A stretch of 64,000 bases of DNA from Actinomycetota bacterium (lineage in GTDB: Bacteria > Actinomycetota > Actinomycetes > S36-B12), in NCBI GenBank assembly GCA_016870515.1, contig VGBL01000008.1:1-64000 (forward strand). The letters run 5' to 3'. Shown in pieces: positions 20,405 through 29,594 of the stretch; the first letter of the stretch is position 1, and each line of letters begins with the position of its first letter. Below the pieces are notes generated by a model that saw only the letters and a program-made list of their open reading frames with translations, was not told the origin of the DNA and did no database searches. Both the position numbers and the translations under genes were made by a program.

Positions 20405-21052
20405 CTAGGTGGCTGTGGTGAGCTGCGGCCTCCGGACGCCGGGATGGCCGGGGGGCAGCGTCTTCTTGATCACCCACCACGATGCGGCGATGGTGAGCGC
20501 GACCAGCCCGTAGAAGAGGAAGGGGGTCGCGCCGAGCCACGCGAGTTGACCGGCCTGGATCAGCGGAATCTGGATGGCCGCGCGCACCAGGCTGAGGATC
20601 GCCCACAGCCACGTGACGCGCGAATACGCCTTGAAAAGGTCGGGGTCTTGTCGCCAGCGCATGCCCGTGCCCATGATCGGGCCGATGATCACGCCCATGA
20701 GAGGCCGCCGGATGAGGATCGATCCCGCGAAGGCGAGTGCGCTGAGGACGTTGGCGAGCACGCGGATCTGGAAGAAGCCGAGCGGATCGTCCTGGTAGGC
20801 AGCGAAGAGCGCGGCGATGGCGACACCCAGCAGGCCGGAGAGCACGCGGACCGGCTTCTCCCGTCGAGCGACCTTGATCGCCGCCAGGATGATGGCGGCG
20901 CCGAGGGCGACGCCGACGGCCACGGACAGGTTGTTGCCCGAGGCGAAGTAGGCCAGGACGAACAGGACCGTGGGTGCCATCGACTCGATCGCGCCCCAGG
21001 GTCCGCCCAAGAGGACGTTGAGGGGGTGAAGCTCGTCGGAGTTCCGATGCAC
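20405..21052 (-). CDS. DUF3159 family integral membrane protein
   Basis: A 215-aa multi-pass membrane protein with about six hydrophobic helices: VLFVLAYFASG, VAVGVALGAAIILAAI, VLSGLLGVAIAALFAAY, VLSALAFAGSILI, a region near 140-160, and FLFYGLVALTIAASWWVI. It fits DUF3159 of actinobacteria. Start GTG 21052 (VHRNSDELHPLN) is fixed by TACCCT (21059-21064) 6 nt upstream; the frame is open for another 340 bp, but the translation there is low-complexity and unlikely. Function unknown. The gene is transcribed divergently from the CapA-like gene. Confidence 0.8.
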   Translation of the reverse strand: MHRNSDELHPLNVLLGGPWGAIESMAPTVLFVLAYFASGNNLSVAVGVALGAAIILAAIKVARREKPVRVLSGLLGVAIAALFAAYQDDPLGFFQIRVLANVLSALAFAGSILIRRPLMGVIIGPIMGTGMRWRQDPDLFKAYSRVTWLWAILSLVRAAIQIPLIQAGQLAWLGATPFLFYGLVALTIAASWWVIKKTLPPGHPGVRRPQLTTAT

Positions 21053-21168
21053 CGCACTAGGGTAGTCAGGTCCGATCCGACCGTGTTTGCGGTCGCACGT
21101 TGGCTCGCTGCGGCGCGACTCGCGCGTGCTCCACGATCCAGACCTGCTGTGCCGCCACACTGAAGCTC

Positions 21169-22482
21169 GTGAGTGGTCGCCACGCCGGGGCCCCGGCGTC
21201 CCCTCGCCCGCCGGGCTACCTGCGTTGGAGTGCGAGGACCGCGGGATTGCTTGTCGCCGCCCTGGCCTGCTTAACCGGTGGGCTCGTGTTCGGCATGGGC
21301 TCGCCCGTGCCGTTGGGTGATCGGGCCACGGCCTCCATCGTGACGCCGACCCCCCAGCACGATCCGGCCCCCGCCGGCCAGTGGTCTGCGACATCTCCCG
21401 CTCCCTCGACGGTCGTCGTACCGGTGAGCGACACGGCCGTGGTCGCCGACACCGCGCCGATGCGCAGCATCTCGATCCTCGGCGTCGGAGACATCCTGAC
21501 GCACAAGGAGATCATCGCCCAGGCGATTGAAGACGCAGCCGGCGCCAGCCCCGCGGATTTCGTGCCGCAGTTTCAGGGGATCGCCGACCTGGTGTCGTCT
21601 GCGGACGTGGCGGTGTGCCACATGGAGTATCCGATGGGGCAGCCGCAGGGCCCGTGGACCGCGTGGCCGGGCATTCCCGATGCCCCCCCGCAACTGGCCC
21701 GGGCGGTTGCTGCCGTGGGCTTTGATGCCTGTAGCACGGCGTCCAACCACGTGCTGGACCAAGGATTCGACGGGATGTCGCGGCTGCTCGACGGGCTCGA
21801 TGCCCAGGGCCTCGCGCACGCCGGTGCTGCAAGAACCGCCGAGGAGGCATCCACGCCCACGATCGTCGACGTCAAGGGCGTGTCGATCGCGCTGCTGTCG
21901 TACTCCTACAGTCTCAACGGCATTCCCTGCCCCGCCGGGCAGGAGTGGTGCGCCAACCTCATCGATGTCCCGCGCATGATCGACGAGGCTCGTGCCGCGC
22001 GCGCCGCAGGGGCCCGCATCGTCGTGCTCGGCCTGCACGCCGGTGACGAAGGGGTGAGTACGCCGTCCAGCCAGCAAGTCGAGGTCATGCACGCGCTGGC
22101 CGAGTCAGGCCAGATCGATCTCGTGCTGGGCCACCACGTGCACGTCGTGCAGCCGGTCGACGTCATCGACGGTATGTGGGTCGTCTACGGCCACGGCAAC
22201 CTGCTCACGGCGCAATCGCGTCGAGATCCTCGGTCAGGCGATGGTCTCATCAGCATGTTCACGTTCACGGAGCAGTCGGATGGTTCGTTCGTGGTGACGG
22301 ACGCGTCCGGCTACGCCGTGCACAACGACGATTTCCCATTCCGACTCTCGCTGGTTCCGGGAATGAGTTCGCAAACGCCGGACCAGGCCGCCTCGTGGCA
22401 GCGAACCCTCGAGGCGGTCAACGGCCTGGATGCGGAGTCCAAGGGCTTTCGACTGCTGCCATGGAGCGGCCCCTCCCTCTGA
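21169..22482 (+). CDS. CapA-family (PGA_cap) metallophosphatase-like exported protein
   Basis: A 437-aa protein with an N-terminal signal-anchor (about 24-46, TAGLLVAALACLTGGLVFG), a Pro/Thr-rich linker and a PGA_cap domain. Metal-site motifs characteristic of the family are VGDILTHKE, TASNHVLDQG, GLHAGDEG, GHHVHVVQPV and YGHGNLL. Named members take part in poly-gamma-glutamate capsule synthesis or anchoring, but no capB/capC partner is present, so capsule function is not supported. GTG 21169 (VSGRHAG) lies 7 nt after CACACT (21156-21161); the in-frame TTG at 21100 is less likely. Confidence 0.85.
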   Translation: MSGRHAGAPASPRPPGYLRWSARTAGLLVAALACLTGGLVFGMGSPVPLGDRATASIVTPTPQHDPAPAGQWSATSPAPSTVVVPVSDTAVVADTAPMRSISILGVGDILTHKEIIAQAIEDAAGASPADFVPQFQGIADLVSSADVAVCHMEYPMGQPQGPWTAWPGIPDAPPQLARAVAAVGFDACSTASNHVLDQGFDGMSRLLDGLDAQGLAHAGAARTAEEASTPTIVDVKGVSIALLSYSYSLNGIPCPAGQEWCANLIDVPRMIDEARAARAAGARIVVLGLHAGDEGVSTPSSQQVEVMHALAESGQIDLVLGHHVHVVQPVDVIDGMWVVYGHGNLLTAQSRRDPRSGDGLISMFTFTEQSDGSFVVTDASGYAVHNDDFPFRLSLVPGMSSQTPDQAASWQRTLEAVNGLDAESKGFRLLPWSGPSL

Positions 22483-22519
22483 CGGGCCATCCTGGGGCGA
22501 GTTCCCGTACGGTTCTCAC

Positions 22520-23576
22520 ATGCGTCCTCGTGACCTGCTTGTCGCTGCCCCTGCCGTGTTCGTGATCGCCGCCTTGCCGGGCGCTCCCGCCTTCGCCGCC
22601 CCTGCGGCCTCTGACGGGGCGATCCTCGATGTCACGCCCACGACGTCGAAACTCACGGCCAGGGACCAGCCACGAGGAGTTCTTCACCGTCTCCTTCCAG
22701 GCCGAGGCGGGGGAGACCCGCCAAGTCGTCACCAACCTGGTCGTCGAGGACGCCAAGGGCACCTCGCCCAACGAGCTCTACGTCGGGGTGACGCTGAGTT
22801 GCACGAGCCCGTCAGGGACAGTCTCGTCCGCCGGCACCGGATGCAACGTATGGCCGAGTGCCCCCGACTTTGCCATCCCCGTGGGCTTCGTCCTCAACAT
22901 GGATGTGTCCGGCACCTACGACTGCCAGGCCGACGTCATGCTGTGCGAACCAGGCAACTGCGAGGCGCCCAGCGGCGCGGGCGTGGTCTCGATCGTGACC
23001 CAGCGTATGGATCCCAAGCAGTACTCCTTCCTCTACGTCAGCACCGCGCTGCCGGCCTGGGCTGACGGTGTCGAGGTCCCCGCTAAGAAGGATCTACTGA
23101 TCAAGCCGGGTGCCTCGCAGAGGATGACCAATACGTTCGACGTGGGTGCGGCATTCCCGGAGGCGGTGCGGATCGGAGTTCTGCTGTCGGTGACCAACTG
23201 CATAGAGAAGTCGTATCCGGACTCCTGTGCCAAGGCAGGCAAGACGGCGATCCAGGGGTCGGCGACCATGACCTTGTCCCTCACGCTCACTCAGGTGGCC
23301 ACCCAGCCAGGCCTCACCTGTGCCACGGCTCGAGCCACGGCCAAGACGGGTGCGCGCACCACGAGGATCACCTGGCAGCAGCATCACGCGGTGGGGAGCA
23401 TCTACGTGCCCGCCTTCGACCTCCTCGACGATCCAGGTTGCAGCACGCAGGTCAAGGCCTCCTTGACCGTGAAGGTCGGCAAGGGCAAGGCCGTTGTGAT
23501 CGAGTCCGGCACCAAGGGCAAGGCGCGGAGCGTGCTCTACGTCATCCCGGGTGATGCCGCTCCGCTCGCTCAGTAG
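22520..23576 (+). pseudogene. Secreted cysteine-containing protein gene broken by a +1 frameshift
   Basis: The gene starts at ATG 22520, 6 nt after TACGGT (22508-22513), with a signal peptide (MRPRDLLVAAPAVFVIAALP then APAFA-AP). The frame is lost near the GGG run at 22662-22664. Downstream, the next frame is open from there to 23576 and carries clear coding sequence (EEFFTVSFQAEAGETRQ onward). Removing one G joins the parts into a 351-aa exported protein rich in beta-strand and Thr/Val, with many cysteines likely in disulfides. No family is recognised. This is either an assembly indel, a real mutation, or less likely a programmed shift. Confidence 0.7.
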
Positions 23577-23589
23577 TGCCGTTAGTCAG

Positions 23590-26040
23590 TCAGGCCCGGA
23601 TGCGCGCGTTGTCCGGGTCGTACATCGGCCGCAGTGATGCGGCGGCGCGGTAGCGCTGGCTGGCGACGTCGACCTCCCACGTGCCGGAGTTGATGAAATC
23701 GGGCGTGACCGGCTCACCGGGCTCGATCATGGCGAGCCCGACGGCGCCGCCAAGGGTGTGGCCGTAGCTCGCCGCGCGCACGTAGCCGACGGGTGCGCCA
23801 TCGCGGTAGACGACCTCGCCATGGAACATCAGCGGCTCGGGGTCGAGCAGCCGCACCTGCGCGAGGCGGCGGTGCAATGGCCCGGATTCCTTCACACGCA
23901 GCACCGCATCGCGACCGATGAAGTCCTTGTCGAGGGCGACCGCGAATCCCAGGCCGGCCTCCAGGACGGAATCGGTGTTGTCGATGTCATGCCCGTAGTC
24001 GCGGTAGCCCTTCTCCATGCGCAGGCTTGACAGGGCCTTGAGTCCCGTGTGCCGCAGGCCCATCGGATCCCCGGCTTCGCGAAGCCGCTCGTACACGTGG
24101 ATAGCCTGCTCGGCTGGCACGTAGAGCTCGTAGCCGAGCTCGCCGAGATAGGTGATGCGCACGCACAGGGCACGTGCGTAGCCGAGGTCGATCTCGCGCG
24201 CGGTGCGGAAGGGGAATGCCTCATTGGATAGGTCAAGTGAAGTTATCGCCTGCAGCAACTGGCGTGACAGCGGGCCCTGCACGTTGATCTGCGCGTAGGC
24301 CGAGGTCACATCGGTGACATAGGCGCGGTCATCGCGCATGTGCCGGCGCATCCAGGCTTCCACGTGTCGGTGCGCGGTGTCGGAGGCGACGACCCAGAAG
24401 CGGTCGTCGCCGAGTTTGGTGACGGTCAGGTCGGCCTCAAGGGTGCCGCCGTCATTGAGCCATTGGGTGTAGGTGATGACGCCGGGGTCACCGTCGACGT
24501 GGTTGGCCGAGATGCGCTCGAGCGCGCGACCGGTATCGGGGCCCTGCACGAGGAACTTGGCCATGAACGTCATGTCCATCAGGCCCACGCCCTCGCGGAT
24601 CGCCCGGTGTTCCTCGGCCCAGTAGGGGAACCAATTTTGCCGCCCCCAGCTCAACTCCTCGACGACCGGTTCGACGCCCTCGGGCGCAAACCAGTCGGCG
24701 CCCTCCCAGCCGGAGACGTCGCGGAAGTAGGCGCGCTGCTCTGCGAGCCGATCGTGGATGGGCGATCGCTTCACCCCGCGCGCGGTCTGCATCGACCGCC
24801 CGGGGAAGTGCGTTTGGTAGACCATGCCGAGTGACTCCACCGTGCGCGTCGCGCGGTACTCGGGTGAGGTCTGGTAGGGGTGCAACCGGTCGATGTGGAA
24901 CCCCGTGACATCGACGTCCGGCCGTCCGTCGACGATCCAGGTCGCCACCGCCTTGCCGATGCCGCCGCCGGTGAGGATGCCAATCGAATTGAGCCCTGCC
25001 GCGACGAAGTAGCCGTCGATCTCCGGTGACTCTCCGACGATCGGGGCGAGGTCCGGGGTAAAGGACTCCGGGCCGCAGAAGAACGTGCGGATGCCCACCT
25101 CCATGGAGACCGGCACGCGCGCCATGGCCTTCTCCAGGTAGGGGCCCATGCGGTCCCAGTCGGGTGGCAGGGTCAGGAATGACGCGTCCTCGGGTATTCC
25201 GTCCACCTTCCATGGCGCGCACACCGGCTCGAAGAGGCCGATCATCAGGCCGTCTCCCTCGGGCCGGTAGTAGCCGAAGGAACCTGGGTCCTCGAAGACC
25301 GGCAGCGTTGGATCCAGGCCGGGGACGGTGTCGGTGATGAGGTAGTAGTGCTCGGCCGCCTGATTGGGCACGGTGATACCCGACTTGGCAGCGAACTGCC
25401 GTGCCCACATGCCTGCCGCGTTGACGACGTACTCGCACTCGATGTCGCCGTGCTCGGTGCGCACACCGATGACGCGTCCGTCATTGGTAAGCACGTCGAG
25501 CGCCGGCGTGCCCTCGAGGATGGTGGCGCCCTGCATGCGAGCGCCCTTCGCCAGTGCCATCGTGACGTCGACAGGATTCACGCGTCCGTCACTGGGCATG
25601 TAGAAGCCAGCGAGCAGGTCGTCGGTGCGGGCGGGAGGGAAGAGATCGGCGATCTCCCGGGGTGTGACCTCGTGCACCTCCACTCCGCACAGACGGTTGA
25701 AGGCAGATACGCGGCGGTATTCCTCGAGACGACCCTCGTCCGCGGTGACTTCGACGAGCCCGATGGGTGCGAAGCCCGTGGACTGCCCGGTCTCGGCCTC
25801 GAGGCGGCTGTAGAGGTCTCGCGTGTAGAGCCGCATGCGGGTGGAGGTCTCCGAGAGCGAGCCGAAGGTCACCATGAGCCCGGCGGCATGCCACGTCGTT
25901 CCGGAGGTCAGTCGATCGCGCTCTAGGAGCACGGTGTCGGCGCCCCAGCCGAGGTGGCCGAGGTGGTAGGCGATGGAGGCCCCGATCACGCCGCCGCCGA
26001 TCACGACGACACGGGCACGTGAGGGGAGTTGCTCGGCCAT
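23590..26040 (-). CDS. FAD-dependent dimethylglycine/sarcosine dehydrogenase-like oxidoreductase with GcvT domains
   Basis: An 816-aa three-part enzyme: an N-terminal DAO-type FAD domain (VVVIGGGVIGASIAYHL at 11-27), an FAO_M linker, then GCV_T and C-terminal GCV_T_C folate-binding domains. SGTTWHAAGLM near residue 47 contains the His that in mammalian dimethylglycine and sarcosine dehydrogenases binds FAD covalently. The expected reaction is oxidative N-demethylation with transfer of the one-carbon unit to tetrahydrofolate. ATG 26040 is 8 nt after TAGCGT (26049-26054). No other glycine-betaine genes are adjacent, so the exact substrate is open. It converges on the broken secreted-protein gene. 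Confidence 0.9.
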   Translation of the reverse strand: MAEQLPSRARVVVIGGGVIGASIAYHLGHLGWGADTVLLERDRLTSGTTWHAAGLMVTFGSLSETSTRMRLYTRDLYSRLEAETGQSTGFAPIGLVEVTADEGRLEEYRRVSAFNRLCGVEVHEVTPREIADLFPPARTDDLLAGFYMPSDGRVNPVDVTMALAKGARMQGATILEGTPALDVLTNDGRVIGVRTEHGDIECEYVVNAAGMWARQFAAKSGITVPNQAAEHYYLITDTVPGLDPTLPVFEDPGSFGYYRPEGDGLMIGLFEPVCAPWKVDGIPEDASFLTLPPDWDRMGPYLEKAMARVPVSMEVGIRTFFCGPESFTPDLAPIVGESPEIDGYFVAAGLNSIGILTGGGIGKAVATWIVDGRPDVDVTGFHIDRLHPYQTSPEYRATRTVESLGMVYQTHFPGRSMQTARGVKRSPIHDRLAEQRAYFRDVSGWEGADWFAPEGVEPVVEELSWGRQNWFPYWAEEHRAIREGVGLMDMTFMAKFLVQGPDTGRALERISANHVDGDPGVITYTQWLNDGGTLEADLTVTKLGDDRFWVVASDTAHRHVEAWMRRHMRDDRAYVTDVTSAYAQINVQGPLSRQLLQAITSLDLSNEAFPFRTAREIDLGYARALCVRITYLGELGYELYVPAEQAIHVYERLREAGDPMGLRHTGLKALSSLRMEKGYRDYGHDIDNTDSVLEAGLGFAVALDKDFIGRDAVLRVKESGPLHRRLAQVRLLDPEPLMFHGEVVYRDGAPVGYVRAASYGHTLGGAVGLAMIEPGEPVTPDFINSGTWEVDVASQRYRAAASLRPMYDPDNARIRA

Positions 26041-26122
26041 GGGCCCAGACGCTATCGCCCTGCCGGGAGGGGACTTCCCCGGAACTGCCGCGCGCGCCCG
26101 CGAGTAGTTCTACCGTGGCGCC

Positions 26123-26557
26123 ATGGGTGGAGTCTTTGGTTCGGAGTCCGTGACCATCAACGCGCCGCTCGCCGACGTGCTGGCGGTCATTCGCAACCTC
26201 CCCGCGCAGGTCGATTGGTTTCCCGGCTGCCTGAGTTCGCAGGTGCTGTCCACAGATGCACAGGGCCTTGCCTCACGCGCACGGCAGGTCAACGACGTCA
26301 AGGTGGCCAAGGACGAATACGAACTCGACTACCAGCACACCGGCTCGGGCATGTCGTGGAAGCTCGTCGCCCCGAGCAGGGCCCAGAAGGCTGCTAGCGG
26401 ATCGTGGAAGCTAGTCGAGAAGGGGAGTGGCACGGAGGCGACCCTGTCGCTGTCGATCGATCCGTCGCTGCCGCTGCCGGGCTTCCTCATGAAGAAGACG
26501 CTGGGCGACACGCTCAAGGGCGCGACCAAGGGCTTGAAGAAGTACTGCGAGGCCTAG
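26123..26557 (+). CDS. SRPBCC (START-like) family protein
   Basis: A 144-aa protein with the polyketide-cyclase/START-like fold: an N-terminal strand SVTINAPLADVLAVIRNLP, the middle YQHTGSGMSWKLVAPSRAQKAASGSWKL, and a C-terminal long helix. It should bind a hydrophobic ligand in a central cavity; no catalytic role can be read. The start ATG 26123 lies 6 nt after TACCGT (26111-26116), a leaderless arrangement. It converges with a minus-strand gene, and both stops share the CTAG at 26554-26557. Confidence 0.85.
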   Translation: MGGVFGSESVTINAPLADVLAVIRNLPAQVDWFPGCLSSQVLSTDAQGLASRARQVNDVKVAKDEYELDYQHTGSGMSWKLVAPSRAQKAASGSWKLVEKGSGTEATLSLSIDPSLPLPGFLMKKTLGDTLKGATKGLKKYCEA

Positions 26558-26827
26558 CCGAGCACCTCATGCTCGTCAGCGAGCGTGCGCATGCGCGCGC
26601 TCACGTGCGCCATCGAATCAGCGGCGACTGCCTTGCCGATATCTGTCGCATCCGCCGCCTCCGCCGATGGCCGCGCGTACGGGCGCATTGAAGCGCGGGT
26701 GAAGGACCGCTGCCGTGCGCTCGAGCTCACCATCTGTGCCGACGACCTGCCGTGTCGGCGGCACCACCGGGGCTCCGCCCTCGCGGGGCACTTCCTGCAG
26801 GCTGGCAACCACCGTGCGAATGTCCAC
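26554..26827 (-). pseudogene. Small conserved-looking protein gene broken by a one-base insertion
   Basis: A good Shine-Dalgarno (AGGAAGG) precedes GTG 26827, giving VDIRTVVASLQEVPREGG and a coding-like stretch through NAPVRAAI. The frame then changes; deleting one G in the GGCGG run near 26660 continues as AEAADATDIGKAVAADSMAH to the TAG at 26554. The locus length (274 nt) is one base over a multiple of three, which agrees. The repaired product is about 90 aa, soluble and helical. The family is not recognised. Stop codons overlap with the SRPBCC gene in CTAG. Confidence 0.55.
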
Positions 26828-26852
26828 GTGACCTTCCTGTCGGTACCCGAGC

Positions 26853-27257
26853 CTAGGCCCGAGTGCTCGCTCGCCGGGCCGCGAGGGCGAGGCCCGCGAA
26901 GCCGGCACCGACAGCGACGGAGGCCCCGATCGCGCCGGCAGCAGCACTGGGCTTGGTGCGGCCTGTCGCCAGCGGCACGGCGGCGGCGACAGCGTCGAGT
27001 GCCTCCGTCGCGGCATTGAGCGCGGCCATGCGAGCGAGCGCCCGCGGATCATCGCGCACCTGCCAGAGCAGGACCCCCATGATCGCGTTGCGAATGCCGA
27101 AGAGTCGCGCGAAGTATCGCAGGGTGGGGGAGTCTTCGTCAGCATCGATTCCGAATGCCCGGAGAAGCGCTCCGGGCGCGAGGGCAGCAGCACCTGCGAC
27201 GATCATTCGCTCACTGAGCATCGCTGCTGTGCAGCGAGTCAGGGTTGCCGGTCTCAT
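26853..27257 (-). CDS. Small membrane protein (DUF4267-like)
   Basis: A 134-aa protein with about four hydrophobic segments: MIVAGAAALAPGALLRAFGI, a segment around IRNAIMGVLLWQV, MAALNAATEALDAVAAAVPLA, and AAGAIGASVAVGAGFAGLALAA. The charged loop DADEDSPTLRYFARLFGIRNA followed by a hydrophobic helix recalls the DUF4267/DoxX-like small membrane proteins. GGGAG lies 5 nt before the ATG at 27257, so this gene has a normal ribosome-binding site. It is 25 nt upstream of the frame-broken small gene and probably cotranscribed with it. Function unknown. Confidence 0.65.
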   Translation of the reverse strand: MRPATLTRCTAAMLSERMIVAGAAALAPGALLRAFGIDADEDSPTLRYFARLFGIRNAIMGVLLWQVRDDPRALARMAALNAATEALDAVAAAVPLATGRTKPSAAAGAIGASVAVGAGFAGLALAARRASTRA

Positions 27258-28526
<1,269 letters not shown>

Positions 28527-28687
28527 GCGCGCCGCGTTCTCGCATATGTCCGGCTACGGCATGGTGCTGAGGACCTCCACCCTGCTGCCCGAACTGCACC
28601 ATCGCCGTGTCGCGATTCCCACCGCGGCAGACGACGACGTCAGCGCGGACCCTGGGATCTCCTGCACCGTCTGCGGGGCGACCGCGC

Positions 28688-29140
28688 CTAGTCGGTCACG
28701 TCGGCGATTATCGGGTGGTAGGACGCGATCAGGGCATCGGCGTCGACGGCGACCACCGTGCCAGCCAGCCCCGTGCCGAGCGTGATCTCACGGCCACGGA
28801 TGCGCTCGTCGGCGACGACGGGCAGGTCGAGTCCGAGCGGCGAGATGGTGCCGCGGGCGTATCCCGTCGCCTCGCGGGCCTCGTCGGCGTCAGGGAGCGC
28901 TATGCGATTGACGCCGAGGACGGCTCGCAACTTCTTCCACGACAGGCTTCGGTCGCCGGGCACGAGAACGAGGATGTAATCCGCCTCGGCGCGACGTACG
29001 ACGAGTGTCTTGACCAGCGACTCCACGGGGACGCCGCACGCGACCGCGGCATCGGCCAATGAGGTGACATGACCGGGATGAATGATGCGAAAGGCCAGGC
29101 CCCGCTGCTGGGCGGCCATGACCCCGGGTGCCTCGCTCAT
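28688..29140 (-). CDS. YbaK/ProX-family aminoacyl-tRNA deacylase-like protein
   Basis: A 150-aa YbaK/EbsC-type protein. Members hydrolyse mischarged Cys-tRNA(Pro) or Ala-tRNA(Pro) in trans. The conserved Lys44 in ESLVKTLVVR and the C-terminal GTGLAGTVVAVDADALI segment are present. The ATG at 29140 (MSEAPGVMAAQ) lies 7 nt after TAACGT (29148-29153), preferable to an in-frame start 30 bp upstream. A tRNA-Pro gene lies 275 bp away, possibly by coincidence. Between it and the aldo-keto reductase (28527-28687) no gene is supported. Confidence 0.85.
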   Translation of the reverse strand: MSEAPGVMAAQQRGLAFRIIHPGHVTSLADAAVACGVPVESLVKTLVVRRAEADYILVLVPGDRSLSWKKLRAVLGVNRIALPDADEAREATGYARGTISPLGLDLPVVADERIRGREITLGTGLAGTVVAVDADALIASYHPIIADVTD

Positions 29141-29259
29141 GGAGGAGACGTTACGGCGAGGCTCGACCACACCGCGAGTGTGCAGTAGCGCGCACGTATG
29201 CGGCCTCAGCGGGCCCGGTAGCGCGCACTCGGCGCTGCCGGGCCATGGACACTCGTGTG

Positions 29260-29330
29260 AGCGGGTGACCGGGATCGAACCGGCACCACCAGCTTGGAAG
29301 GCTGGGGCTCTACCATTGAGCTACACCCGC
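29260..29330 (-). tRNA. tRNA-Gly (anticodon TCC)
   Basis: A 71-nt cloverleaf: acceptor GCGGGTG/CACCCGC with discriminator T, D arm AGCTCAATGGTAGAGC, anticodon stem CCAGC/GCTGG with loop CTTCCAA, and T arm with GGTTCGATCC. It reads GGA codons. A -10 box TAACCT (minus strand, 29345-29350) lies 14 nt upstream. CCA is not encoded. Confidence 0.95.
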
Positions 29331-29414
29331 GTTAATGCACCGCCAGGTTATCGCTCCCCGTCCCGGTGCATCGTGGCGCAGGCCTAGACTTGGTGGGCTC
29401 GGTACGCCGGGCGG

Positions 29415-29488
29415 CGGGGTGTGGCGCAGCTTGGTAGCGCGCCTGCTTTGGGAGCAGGAGGCCCCCGGTTCAAATCCGGGTACCCCGA
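29415..29488 (+). tRNA. tRNA-Pro (anticodon TGG)
   Basis: A 74-nt cloverleaf: acceptor CGGGGTG pairs with TACCCCG (final A as discriminator), D arm GCGCAGCTTGGTAGCGC, anticodon stem CCTGC/GCAGG with loop TTTGGGA, and T arm GGTTCAAATCC. It reads CCA/CCG-type proline codons. TAGACT at 29385-29390 is a plausible -10 box 24 nt upstream. CCA is not encoded. Confidence 0.96.
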
Positions 29489-29557
29489 CAGTAGGAGCGG
29501 AAGTACCGGTCCGCCGGGCCGCGCGGACTCGCCGACCCCACCGTCCGTTGGGGCAAG

Positions 29558-29563
29558 TAGTCT
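29558..29563 (+). promoter_or_regulatory. -10 box of tig
   Basis: TAGTCT 31 nt before the tig GTG. Here a Shine-Dalgarno (GCAGGAG) is present, so tig should have a short leader, unlike many genes in the window. Confidence 0.45.
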
Positions 29564-29594
29564 TACGCGGCCCCCTCGAACCGCAGGAGTAGAT

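Noticed and set aside
28546..28785. 79-codon frame with CTVC after the aldo-keto reductase
   Set aside because: No promoter box or ribosome-binding site, and the second half overlaps the YbaK gene antisense as Arg-rich sequence.
29186..29228. Direct repeat TAGCGCGCAC at 29186 and 29219
   Set aside because: Ten bases, two copies, in a GC-rich gap; similar to tRNA D-arm sequence but no cloverleaf forms. No evidence for an attachment site.
29260..29488. tRNA-Gly and tRNA-Pro as an integration site
   Set aside because: No integrase, no repeated tRNA 3' end and no composition break nearby.
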